From positions 16,344,684 to 16,408,683 of the forward strand of contig CP092870.1 of the NCBI GenBank assembly GCA_030710605.1: a stretch of 64,000 nt of DNA, given 5' to 3'. Source of the stretch: Cordylochernes scorpioides. Taxonomy: Eukaryota; Arthropoda; Arachnida; Pseudoscorpiones; Chernetidae. Shown one piece after another: positions 33,327 through 43,149 of this stretch (within the stretch, counting starts at the first letter, position 1; every line of letters begins with the position of its first letter). A program made the position numbers and the translations under genes. The notes under the pieces were generated by a model. The model was not told where the DNA came from, searched no databases, and saw only the letters and a list, made by a program, of their open reading frames with translations.

Positions 33327-33332
33327 AATAAA
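33327..33332 (+). terminator. Poly(A) signal after unidentified terminal exon
   Basis: AATAAA 35 bases after the TAG at 33290-33292. Confidence 0.4.
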
Positions 33333-33390
33333 ATCATAACCATATTAGAATTTAATAGTTATTATAAAACATTAATATATTTGAATATTA

Positions 33391-33560
33391 TATTGCGATA
33401 ATATAAAAGAACAAAAAGGAGCTTCTTGTGTAGAACACGTTTATTCCGCTAGCTTTCAAACGACATTGTTCTTCAATGATGCCGTTTGAAAGCTAGCGGA
33501 ATAAACGTGTTCTATACAAGAAACTCCTTTTTGTTCTTTTATATTATCGCAATATAGTCA
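33391..33560. mobile_element. Long hairpin element (family P3)
   Basis: ATTGCGATAATATAAAAGAAC + GAGCTTCTTGTGTAGAACACG + GGAATAAACGTGTTCTATAC form a near-perfect inverted repeat around a 20-nt centre (ACATTGTTCTTCAATGATG). No coding capacity. Confidence 0.75.
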
Positions 33561-33594
33561 CGATAATCAATTATGTTCTCTACATATTTGAATG

Positions 33595-33907
33595 GGGGTT
33601 GGTGGAAGGATGGTCTAAACCGTTGGTTTTCGACCGCTACGACCCGGGTTCGATATCCGTATTGAGCACTTTTTCTGATTTATAAAAAAATGATCCAATG
33701 GCCCCCAATTCTTGCAAAAGTCCAACCCCACCAGCGAGTGCAAGTAACCAAACGGGGCTCTGGCACATTTGTAAGTGCAAAGTCGAACTGCTTTTCACAT
33801 GTGTAGACATGTGGTGCACTTACAGTAAAAACAGTCGCCTTCTTCTAACCACCATGATTATCATGGCCTGTACCACGTGTACTAGGGGTAAGCAAAAAAA
33901 AAAAAAT
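33595..33907 (+). mobile_element. SINE family A, complete
   Basis: tRNA-like head with GACCCGGGTTCGATATCC, body identical in layout to 7376, tail GGGGTAAGC(A)n. Possible short TSD TTGAAT. Confidence 0.85.
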
Positions 33908-34289
33908 TGAATATTACATGATATGTATATATACTTTAATTTGTGTGCTCTTGATGACTAATTTATTCACGCAAATATATACTGTGGGATTCAAGATTAA
34001 CTATACACAACAAAATATTTAAATTTAAAAAAATCAACAACCTATACTTCTCTAAAATGTTTCAACATAAAATGCTTACAAACATCCCTTTTTAAATGTA
34101 TATCGGTTTCCTATTGTTGAGTAAATAACTTAAATAATAAAGGTTTACACCCCCATATAATTACTACAATATGTGGCAGGTGTTCACAGGTATAATATTA
34201 ATTTCAATGTCGCCAGAGAAAACTGATTGCTATTAAATCGCTTTGACATTTTACATTTTTTGCCTGATTTTGTAACTTTTTTGTCATTC

Positions 34290-34490
34290 AAGTACACGTG
34301 GTACGGGTCATAGGCGACTGCTTCACTTATAAATGTGCCAGAGCCCCGCTGGGTTACTTGCAATCACTGTTGGGGTTGGACTTCCGCAAGAAACCGAGGT
34401 CATTAGAGCAATAATTTCATCAGAAAATAGCGCCCAAAAATACGATACCGGGTCGTAGCTGTCGAAACACTACAGTTTATTCCACTCCTC
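34290..34490 (-). repeat. SINE family A, degraded
   Basis: GTACACGTGGTACGGGTC, GTGCCAGAGCCCCGCTGGG and a decayed head (ACGATACCGGGTCGTAGCTG). Confidence 0.6.
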
Positions 34491-34734
34491 CTCTCTATAA
34501 ATGTATCTGAACTAAAATAATAACCTTGTTGATGATTTATCGGCTCAGTTTTTTATCTTTCAAATATCGTGTTTTACATACTTCCCTAATTTCCTATTTA
34601 AATACACGTGGGGTACTTAAGATAAATGTAGATATCAATTTACTTGATTTGAAACGATAAACAATCTTTAAATTAGAAATGATACAAACGAATTTTAAAA
34701 CTATAAATGCGAAATTATCTTTTATCATAATTAA

Positions 34735-34830
34735 ACAACCTTCTACTGTCCTTTCTGATATGGGAAAATTATTGAGAAAACCTGGCTCATCAGTGATTAA
34801 TCCACATAGCGGATTTGCCAGTTTAACAAT
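34735..34830 (+). repeat. SINE-like family B fragment
   Basis: TTCTACTGTCCTTTCTGATATG ... CTGGCTCATCAGTGATTAA ... GCGGATTTGCCAGTTTAAC. It abuts the left edge of the minisatellite. Confidence 0.6.
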
Positions 34831-34911
34831 GGTACCCAGAGTATCAGCCTATTTCTATATTCTCTCCTGTAACAACGTAACAAAGGTACCCAGGGTGTCA
34901 GCCTATCTCTA

Positions 34912-36175
34912 CAGAGGGTGTTCACACTTATAGGAAACAAGTTTTATTATAAAATATTAAAAACTAACACCATATTTGAAATTTTTCAAATGTTCTATTT
35001 GAAAGCCTTTTTGTTTATTTACAGAACGGCACCTGATTTTCCACGATAGCAGACACCTTCTGATCATGGTCATACTCAAAAGATCCCATTCTTCCTTTAC
35101 CACTTTCCAAAGACCTTCAATTGCCCTAGGGTGTCTCTTTCCAAGTGCTCTTTTAAGGCATCCAAAAATGCAAAAATCCATCGGGGCTAAATCAGGAGAT
35201 TTTACAGGGGTTCTGTTCTTTGGAATAGTTTTGATTCCTGTTTTTGCCTTAGATCTTCCAAATAAGCTTGGGTTGACTTTGTTGCTCTGTTTTCCATAGA
35301 TAGAGGGAATATCATTTAAAAATATAGGTTCTAAAATGTTGTTTTGATAGTACTCCGAGTTTATTTTGGCATTTCTTTCAACTTTTCTTATTTTTAATTT
35401 TCCTTCATATGATATACCGTATGCCACCATAAATCCTTTGGGGTAACTTTCGGCACATTCCTTCAACCAAATTGGCGTATATTTTCCCACCCTTTTTTGA
35501 TAGTATATAGCTCTTTTTCTTTCGCAATCGGTTAAATATACCAATGCTTCGTCATATGTAACAATAAATTTCCATCTATCAGCAGCCAAGAAATTTTAAT
35601 AAAAATATCTGCTGATGGTATGTCGCTGACGAATATGGCTCTGAAACAATTTGTGAACCGCATGTTTTTTTGTAGCTTTTAGGCCTAAATCTTTATTTAT
35701 TATTTTATTTATTGTTGACACTGATGTTCCTATTAATTTGGCTATATCTCTTTGTGGCATAGAATTTTCTTTTGTAATATATTGTTTCACTTTTTTGACA
35801 GTTGCAGGAGTTCTCACAGATATAGGGTGATAATCTTTTGTCCATTTCTCCGTAGGTGCTTTGAATAAAAACTTGATATTTTTGTCGTGAATAATATTAT
35901 AAATACCTTTTTTAGAAATGTTGATATCAACTTGTTTGCATATTTTAATTATGTCCAAATAGGTAAGATTAGCTCTGGAAAGTGGTAAAGGAAGAATGGG
36001 ATCTTTTGAGTATGACCATGATCAGAAGGTGTCTGCTATCGTGGAAAATCAGGTGCCGTTCTGTAAATAAACAAAAAGGCTTTCAAATAGAACATTTGAA
36101 AAATTTCAAATGTGGTTTTTTAATTTTTAATATTTTATAATAAAACTTGTTTCCTATAAGTGTGAACACCCTCTG
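34912..36175 (-). mobile_element. Tc1/mariner-type transposon with long inverted ends
   Basis: 1264 bp between TA dinucleotides (34910-34911, 36176-36177). Starts CAGAGGGTGTTCACACTTAT and ends with its reverse complement; the inverted identity runs about 200 bp (34912-35109 and 35976-36175). The left arm contains the C-terminal coding part of the transposase, so the right arm is an inverted duplicate of the coding end, not a normal 5' end. Confidence 0.85.
34957..35958 (-). pseudogene. Tc1/mariner-type transposase relic
   Basis: Two ORFs on the minus strand. N-terminal (35596-35958): HTH-like segment MPQRDIAKLIGTSVSTINKI. C-terminal (34957-35589): WKFIVTYDEALVYLTDCERK carrying the first catalytic Asp, and SPDLAPMDFCIFGCLKRALG carrying the last acidic motif. 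The middle motif with the second catalytic Asp is missing (the sequence goes from a GRSKAKTGIK stretch straight to KSPD), which implies an internal deletion. Motif style resembles the maT/DDxD branch. Non-functional. Confidence 0.8.
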
Positions 36176-38651
36176 TATATTCTTCCCTGTAGCAACGTGA
36201 CAAAGGTAGTCAGGGTGTCAGCCTATCTCTATATTCTCTCCTGTAACAACGGTGCCCAGGGTGTCAGCCTATCTCTATATTCTCTCTTGTAACAATGGTG
36301 CCCAGGGTGTCAGCCTATCTCTATATTCTCTCCTGTAACAACGGTGCCCAGGGTGTCAGCCTATCTCTATATTCTCTCTTGTAACAACGGTGCCCAGGGT
36401 GTCAGCCTATCTCTATATTCTCTCCTGTAACTACGGTGCCCAGGATGTCAGCCTATCTCTATATTCTCTCCTGTAACAACGGTGCCCAGGGTGTCAGCCT
36501 ATCTCTATATTCTCTCCTGTAACAACGGTGCCCAGGGTGTCAGCCTATCTCTATATTCTCTCCTGTAACAACGGTGCCCAGGGTGTCAGCCTATCTCTAT
36601 ATTCTCTCTTGTAACAACGGTGCCCAGGGTGTCAGCCTATCTCTATATTCTCTCCTGTAACAACGGTGCCCAGGGTGTCAGCCTATCTCTATATTCTCTC
36701 CTGTAACAACGGTGCCCAGGGTGTCAGCCTATCTCTATATTCTCTCTTGTAACAACGGTGCCCAGGGTGTCAGCCTATCTCTATATTCTCTCCTGTAACA
36801 ACGGTGCCCAGGGTGTCAGCCTATCTCTATATTCTCTCTTGTAACAACGGTGCCCAGGGTGTCAGCCTATCTCTATATTCTCTCTTGTAACAATGGTGCC
36901 CAGGGTGTCAGCCTATCTCTATATTCTCTCCTGTAACAACGGTGCCCAGGGTGTCAGCCTATCTCTATATTCTCTCTTGTAACAACGGTGCCCAGGGTGT
37001 CAGCCTATCTCTATATTCTCTCCTGTAACTACGGTGCCCAGGATGTCAGCCTATCTCTATATTCTCTCCTGTAACAACGGTGCCCAGGGTGTCAGCCTAT
37101 CTCTATATTCTCTCCTGTAACAACGGTGCCCAGGGTGTCAGCCTATCTCTATATTCTCTCTTGTAACAACGGTGCCCAGGGTGTCAGCCTATCTCTATAT
37201 TCTCTCCCGTAACAATGTAAAAATGGTACCCAGGGTGTCAGCCTATCTCTATATTCTCTCCCGTAACAACGTAACAATGATACACAGGGTGTCAGCATAT
37301 CTCTATATTCTCTCCTGTAACAACGCAACAATGACACACAGGGTGTCAGCCTATCTCTATATTCTCTCCCGTAACAACGTAACAATGATACACAGGGTGT
37401 CAGCATATCTCAATATTCTCTCCTGTAACAACGCAACAATGACACACAGGGTGTCAGCATATCTCTATATTCTCTCCTGTAACAACGTAACAATGATACA
37501 CAGGGTGTCAGTTCATCTCTATATTCTCTTCTGTAACAATGTAAAAATGGTACCCAGGCTGTCAGCCTATCTCTATATTCTCTCCCGTAACAATGTAAAA
37601 ATCGTACCCAGGGTGTCAGCCTATCTCTATATTCTCTCCCGTAACAATGTAAAAATCGTACCCAGGGTGTCAGCCTATCTCTATATTCTCTCCCGTAACA
37701 ATGTAAAAATCGTACCCAGGGTGTCAGCCTATCTCTATATTCTCTCCCGTAACAATGTAAAAATCGTACCCAGGGTGTCAGCCTATCTCTATATTCTCTC
37801 CCGTAACAATGTAAAAATGGTTCCCAGGGTGTCAGCCTATCTCTATATTCTCTCCCGTAACAATGTAAAAATGGTTCCCAGGGTGTCAGCCTATCTCTAT
37901 ATTCATTTCCGTAACAACGTAACAATGGTACCCAGAGTGTCAGCCTATCTATATTCTCTCCTGTAACAACGGTACCCAGGGTGTCAGCCTATCTCTATAT
38001 TCTCTCCCGTAACAATGTAAAAATGGTTCCCAGGGTGTCAGCCTATCTCTATATTCTCTCGTAACAGCGGAACAAAGGTACCCAGGGTGTCAGCCTATCT
38101 CTATATTCTCTCCCGTAACAATGTAAAAATGGTACCCAGGGTGTCAGCCTATCTCGATATTATCTCCTGTAACAACGTAACAAAGGTACCCAGGGTGTCA
38201 GCCTATCTCGATATTATCTCCTGTAACAACGTAACAAAGGTAGCCAGGGTGTCAGCCCTCCTATCTCTATATTTTCTCCTGTAACAACGTAAAAAGTGAC
38301 CGGAATGTCACACTCTAACTATATTTTGTAAATCAGTCAGTATCGCCTTATTCTGTACTCCCCTATCCAAGCACTAGGAGACTGCGATATCCAGTACCGT
38401 AGTCATCATTTAACCCGGTAACCTCAATACAGTGCGTTTTAGATAGTAGTGTTTATCAATTAAATATCTTGAACCTTTCTCATAAGCTAATATGAGTATT
38501 GCACTTGAACCACCTAGCATCTTTAGTTCAATTAAGACCCCGCATATTTTGATGTAGGTGAGTTAATGTATTATAAAACCTCAATATATTTTGAATTACA
38601 ACTAGTGATAAGATAGGAAGCCAACACGCTGCAAATGGTGTGTTTCCTCAC

Positions 38652-38813
38652 CTGGAGTTTTGCCGTCGAGCCAATGGAGCCCCCGGCTAGTCTCCAGGGG
38701 CACGGTCCAAGTGGCGGGGTCAGGAGACCGCACGCCGGTCACCTCCTCGGGGCTCTTCACCGTAGTGAGGGGCACAGGCCGGGGGAATGGCTTGGGTAGG
38801 GACGGCGGGGGAC
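38652..38813 (-). CDS. MDM1: MDM1-like gene, exon with SPDPxxWTVPL motif
   Basis: 162 bp, phase 1 to phase 1. Encodes a Pro-rich start (PPPSLPKPFPRPVPLTTVKS) then PEEVTGVRSPDPATWTVPLE then TSRGLHWLDGKTPG. The S-P-(D/E)-P-x-x-W-T-V-P-L motif recurs in MDM1 proteins, which bind microtubules and restrain centriole duplication. Acceptor GGCTCGCAG, donor GTGAGG. GC content is far above the flanking repeat DNA. Confidence 0.75.
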
Positions 38814-38864
38814 CTGCGAGCCGCGGTCACCGAGCAGTCTAGGGACAGGAGACGGTAGACTTAC

Positions 38865-39065
38865 TCGGGGTAACTTTGGTCGGCTTTTCGTTCTCTTCAG
38901 GGGCCAGTTGGCCGTTAGTCACGACCGAATCTGGCCGCGGTGGTGTTTCGGGGGTTTGCCCTGGTCGTAGCCAAACTTTTCCGCCTTCGCCGGGACGCGG
39001 CACGGGGCGGGGCTCGGGACTCTGGCCTTTGGCTCCTGTCACAGCCATCTCGTCCGTTTGCTGAA
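38865..39065 (-). CDS. MDM1: MDM1-like gene, Pro-rich exon
   Basis: 201 bp, phase 1 to phase 1: VQQTDEMAVTGAKGQSPEPR ... TNGQLAPEENEKPTKVTP. Acceptor ATCACAG, donor GTAAGT. Disordered, rich in Pro, Arg and Glu. Identity rests on joining in frame with the recognisable exon at 38652. Confidence 0.68.
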
Positions 39066-39352
39066 CTGTGATGGAGGACACTTATTTTATCTGGAGGAAA
39101 GAGCTTTGATCGGAATGAAAGGTAGGCTGAAGGAGTCAGTAAGTATGTCCTAATTTCTTGCAATTGCAACGGGCCAATTAAAAAGTTAATTCTTCGAACA
39201 GAGTCGTAAGATGACAATGGATTTTAGATTGATTGTGTCATGATGAGAAAGGAAGATTACAAAAAGAAGTGTGGGGCTATTTTAGACTCTCAAATTGAAA
39301 CTCTTTTATTTGCTTGGTTAAAGGAAGCTTTCTCGGGCAAGCCTTTCTTAAG

Positions 39353-39620
39353 CTAACTAAAACGTCGGGTAGCCGGGGTGACGGCCTTCTTCATATACTC
39401 CCATGAGCCTGTTTTTTCGTAACCACGGAGCAATGCAACAAAGCTAGCTAGCTTGTCTCTAACATCCTCTCCTGCAACAACAGGCTGCCAGCTACTAAAA
39501 TGTAAGAATTTTATGGCAGATCTTCTAGACAGTCGAGGGCGTGTCCTGCCAATTCCTAGCCTTCCTGTCGCGCGGCGAAAAAATATATTGATTCTCACAC
39601 AACGACACTTTTAACGAGGA
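39353..39620. other. Unassigned conserved-looking stretch
   Basis: Minus-strand ORF 39353-39598 contains LASFVALLRGYEKTGSWEYM; the underlying DNA (CTAACATCCTCTCCTGCAAC) resembles the minisatellite unit at 36-38 kb. It may be a diverged source copy of that repeat. A poly-G run follows at 39640. Confidence 0.3.
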
Positions 39621-39911
39621 CTAATTGTCTGAGGAAGGGGAGGGGGGGGGGGGGGGTTGTACTTGCTAGCTTCAAATAGGAATAATATAAAGGTTGGTAT
39701 TGGTAGGTCATAGCACGGCATACAAGAGAACCGGACGGGGGCACAAGACACGAGTTGACGCATTCAATCTGTCGTTCTCTCGAGGGAAGGGGGGGCAGGC
39801 AGGAATGGAGTCTTGGAGGACAGTGAGGGGGGCGCGCTACATTCTCAACTGGTCCACTCTGCTACCCTGTGCTAGTGCTAGGGGAGCATGCCACACGCAT
39901 GTTCCTTCTAC

Positions 39912-40037
39912 CTGCGGGCTTCTTCCGCGATCCACTAGGGGGCGTGGTGGAGGCCCGAGGCCGGTGTCGGGCTCGACCCTGGGCCGGTTCGGCCGAGCGA
40001 GGGCGCGCTGGACGGATCGAGAAACCGGGACTTCTTC
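39912..40037 (-). CDS. MDM1: MDM1-like gene, basic exon (possibly alternative)
   Basis: 126 bp, phase 1 to phase 1: RSPGFSIRPARPRSAEPAQG ... TPPSGSRKKPAG. Very good acceptor (CTCCCTCCCTGTCTAG), donor GTAGAA. It lies only 29 bases after the 40067-40107 exon. Either that gap is an ultra-short intron or the two exons are used alternatively; both routes keep phase with the 39065 exon. Arg/Pro-rich and disordered, consistent with microtubule-binding linkers. Confidence 0.5.
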
Positions 40038-40066
40038 CTAGACAGGGAGGGAGAAGGTGTACTCAC

Positions 40067-40107
40067 CAGCGTGGGGGCGGCGACGCTCCTGGCCGCTCCG
40101 GGGCCGC
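40067..40107 (-). CDS. MDM1: MDM1-like gene, 41-bp micro-exon
   Basis: One base completes Arg from the 53255 exon, then RPRSGQERRRPHA and one base left over. Acceptor GTGGTTGCAG, donor GTGAGT. Small and strongly basic. Supported by exact phase fit on both sides, strong splice signals and local GC content. Confidence 0.5.
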
Positions 40108-40140
40108 CTGCAACCACGAGGAGGTCGTTGGCACACGCCA

Positions 40141-41666
40141 TAAAATCCTAATTGCATATCAGTCAGTTGTATCCCATTAAAATTACCTCTATTTTTTCTA
40201 TTGCCATCTTGGGCTGCGTTGAAGCTAACCTTTTATAATAAAAATGTTTAACAAAACCCTCAACACAGAATAAAACTTGGTAGATTGCAGCGTAGCATAA
40301 ACGTCAATTTTAACAAGAGGAATTTATATCTTTGATAGAATTAATTGCATATCAAGATTTAGATAGGCTCTATACTTAGATACTCTTAACGCTACATCAT
40401 ATATGTTTTAACAACAAACTTCGGCAAAAGGCCATATAAATAGGATACACGGTGACGTGGAAGTTGAGTGGCGCTACGTGGTAGATAGAAATACCTCTCT
40501 GTATGTATGCAAGAGACTGCTTTTGTAAAAGGCGAGCAATCGAAATAATAAATTCATTCTTTGTGGTGATTATTGAACATTCACGCTTTGAAATCTTTTC
40601 AGTTAAGTTGAAATTTTACTTTGAATTAATTGAGTTTGAATAACTCTTCTCCCGTGTCGGGATTTAGGTGACTTTGATCATTTTTCAGGAAGATTGAATA
40701 TTAATAAATCTTTTTATCTCCACCAAACAAACAAACAAAAAGAAAACTGCATTTTTTTCTTATAATATGATATAAATAAAGAGATATCTCGCCTTTTCGG
40801 ATAATTAGATATTAGATAAATTCTAGAGGGGTTACCTTTGGACGTTTGGTGAATGAATATTTAGGAAATGTACAATATATACGCATATTGTGAGTATTCG
40901 TATAATACATTCAGAATATACCCATTGATTACACTAATGTTTTTTTCTTTAAAATGTTTCTCGATAGTGGGAATTGTTCAACCGACTTTTTTTCTTTTGC
41001 CCATTCTCCATTGCATCTAAACTATCGAAAAATCGAATACACAGACTTATCTCTTCCGCTTATCTTTCGTTAGGCTATGGTGGCTATTTGTGAATAAACT
41101 ATTTTTAATGGACATGTAATTTTATTTTATAATATTATATACTGTTGTTTTTTATTATTTGGACGCCTCTATTTCTCGAATTAAAGAGTTTAGTCGTTTG
41201 CGTTTAGGTTACTCGCGAACGCACACATGCTGCACCTGACTAAGTGTTTAGTAAAATTATTCTCTTTCATCTGTATCATCATTATTTCCTTGACTTACCT
41301 TTTTTTTTAAAAAAATGAACACAAATTACTGTTTCAATATATACAAGCCAAATAGTTGCTCAACTAATTCTTCGATAGCATATTGTAACCACCGACGATA
41401 TTTCGCTAATCCACCATTTGGGATAATTTTTTCAATTTTCTTAGTCCCACAAATCAATATATTATTTTAAAAATTTAGCTTGTCACATTCGAATATTTTC
41501 TTAAATATTACAAAGTATTAATATCATTTTATAAAGCCAGGTGTCAAGAGAGAATGAACGAAATGTGAAAATGTATCCCAAGTCTTTCAGGATTGTTTCC
41601 CTCCCATCTTAAGTAGAAAGTTGACGTCTTCAGTACAGTTTAACTGGCATTTCCTTATCTCTGCAG
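40141..41666. other. AT-rich intron without recognised features
   Basis: Between MDM1-like exons. No ORF, transposon end or repeat family recognised over about 1.5 kb. Confidence 0.5.
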
Positions 41667-41740
41667 GAAGGTTCTTACTCCTTCTTGTGAACCGGCGAGG
41701 ATCCGACTTTGGGTTTGTCCCGGCTCAGCATCTCGTCGTG
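41667..41740 (+). CDS. Orphan SH3-like exon on + strand
   Basis: 74 bp between acceptor TTATCTCTGCAG and donor GTGAGT. Two bases complete a codon, then 24 codons RFLLLLVNRRGSDFGFVPAQ then HLVV. The N-R-R-G-x-x-F-G-F-V-P-A-x-x-L pattern resembles the end of an SH3 domain (Gly-hydrophobic-Val-Pro motif). No neighbouring exon found, so it could be an isolated relic of a translocated gene or an exon of a gene whose other parts lie beyond the repeats. Confidence 0.35.
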
Positions 41741-41929
41741 GTGAGTTGTCCTGCACATTGTCAGCTTTGTCACACATCAATGTTCATGGTACACACATTT
41801 ATTGACACTTAGAATATTATATTTGGGAATAAAATTCATTTTAGCTGATTTTCTATATGGAGAGACATTGGTAATCATGGTGATAACAATTGGAAACATA
41901 ATTTTTGGACGAAATTATTTTTATTTGTT

Positions 41930-42155
41930 TATTAAGCAAAAATATCAGGCTTTCAGGGAAAAGTTTCTTTTCGAAATCTTTAATATCTAACTCTCGGGCA
42001 CAAACGACCGTCTACAGGAGAAAACAATAATTGTATACAATTGTTATATTGTATCGGGTTTTCTCCCGTAGATGGGCGTTTGTGCCCGAGAGTTAGATAT
42101 TAAAGATTTCGAAAAGAAACTTTCCCCTGGAAGCCTGATATATTTGCTTAATATT
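41930..42155. mobile_element. Long palindrome (family P4)
   Basis: GAAACTTTCCC-type ends and GGGCACAAACGACCGTCTACAGG / CCCGTAGATGGGCGTTTGTGCC arms; the two 90-100-bp arms are near-perfect reverse complements around a TAATTGTATACAATTGTTATA centre. Confidence 0.75.
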
Positions 42156-42284
42156 GATAAAAGGGATTATTATGTTGATCTGGTTCAAATTCACATAAAT
42201 AGGTACCGCTCAGCAAGAGCAACCTAGTTCATGATAATTGAACAGTGAATAATATGTGAAGCACATATTAAACAAATTTTAACG

Positions 42285-42350
42285 CGGGATTCAATCCCGG
42301 TTCATGACTGTCGGGAACCGAGGGTGTTACCCACTCGTCCACCGGCTTTT
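42285..42350 (-). repeat. tRNA-like SINE head
   Basis: GCGGGATTCAATCCCGG (B-box-like on -) and GTTACCCACTCGTCCACCGGC. It looks like a SINE head of a third type. The tRNA fold is incomplete, so it is not called as a tRNA gene. Confidence 0.45.
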
Positions 42351-42423
42351 TTTTATTATATTGAATTATTTATATTAGTTTATGTGTAAATATTGAGGCT
42401 GCCTGGCCGGCATTCATATTTCT

Positions 42424-42570
42424 TGAAAAATGAAGATACTTCGGCCAGTAAATCTTTTTATTACCTCGACGTTTCGACAAAAATCTTTTGTCCTCGTCAG
42501 GACGTTTTTTGTCGAAACGTCGAGGTAATAAAAAGATTTACTGGCCGAAGTATCTTCATTTTCAATAAAT
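42424..42570. mobile_element. Hairpin element (family P5), hammerhead-like core
   Basis: Arms GAAGATACTTCGGCCAGTAA ... TTACTGGCCGAAGTATCTTC. On the minus strand CTGACGA (42494-42500 on +) and GAAA (42472-42475) flank a GACAAAA/TTTTGTC stem, and GAAAC is followed by GTC: the layout of a hammerhead ribozyme core with a minimal stem III. Confidence 0.6.
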
Positions 42571-42689
42571 AGTTTATGTGTGTGTATGCCTAACTGGCCT
42601 TGTTCTTGTTGTTTACGGAAGAGAATTTCTCGATACAAATTATACACATAGTCTATACATAATTCAACTGTCCTAAAAGCTTATATCCA

Positions 42690-42920
42690 TACTTTGCTTA
42701 AATACCATTTCCGATATTCCACTCTTAAGTGCAGCATATATAAGCAGAATCGTTTAATACAGTATTAGATCTCTAGAGGAAGCGGTCTGGTAGGTTAAAT
42801 TGGCGAAACCGCTGGGAGGGTTCACCACTGATGATCCAAGCCCTCCCAATATTTTACCATCGCAGTAAGGATGGTAGAAGTTTGTTTTATGTATAAAAGA
42901 AGCATTCGTGCTTTTAATGT
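42690..42920 (-). repeat. SINE-like family B copy
   Basis: ACTCTTAAGTGCAGCATATA ... ACCGCTGGGAGGGTTCACCA ... GTAAGGATGGTAGAAG; inverted relative to 6960. Confidence 0.7.
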
Positions 42921-43149
42921 CTTTATTTCCTGTCACGTAATACTCAGTGGTGGCCTACCCGGCGATCAGTCAGGTAACGTCAGCACTTGATTTATAAATA
43001 TTTAGTTTACATTTATCTCTCAGATAAGACAAACATTGGCTTATGGAATTCTTCCTGCAGAGGTAAATTTTATAGAGAATTATAGAGAAGCAGAATGAAA
43101 ATGACGAAATCCAATTTCAAATAAACAAAAAAATTATAATTTAAGGAAC

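Larger units (their letters stand above)
34828..38300. repeat. 46-53-bp minisatellite array, interrupted by transposon
   Basis: Units of GGTGCCCAGGGTGTCAGCC + TATCTCTATATTCTCTCCTG + TAACAAC, short (about 46 bp) in 36176-37190 and long (GTAACAATG or AAAAATGG spacer, about 53 bp) in 37190-38300. Two units at 34828-34911 lie left of an inserted transposon, showing the array existed before the insertion. Long open frames on both strands arise from the repeat. Confidence 0.95.

Noticed and set aside
34957-35958. Intact transposase
   Set aside because: The middle catalytic motif is missing and the two halves are separated by a stop and frame change.
37149-37966. Repeat-protein-like ORFs of 85-264 codons on both strands
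   Set aside because: Pure tandem-repeat translation (46-53-bp units), open on both strands at once.
36176-38300. CRISPR-like array
   Set aside because: Units are contiguous without unique spacers, and the genome is eukaryotic.
39694-40060. + strand ORFs in the GC-rich patch
   Set aside because: Antisense of MDM1-like exons; the minus strand has matching splice sites and phase, the plus strand does not.
42285-42350. tRNA gene on the minus strand
   Set aside because: Only D-arm-like and T-arm-like parts are visible; no acceptor stem pairing that I could confirm. Called as SINE head.
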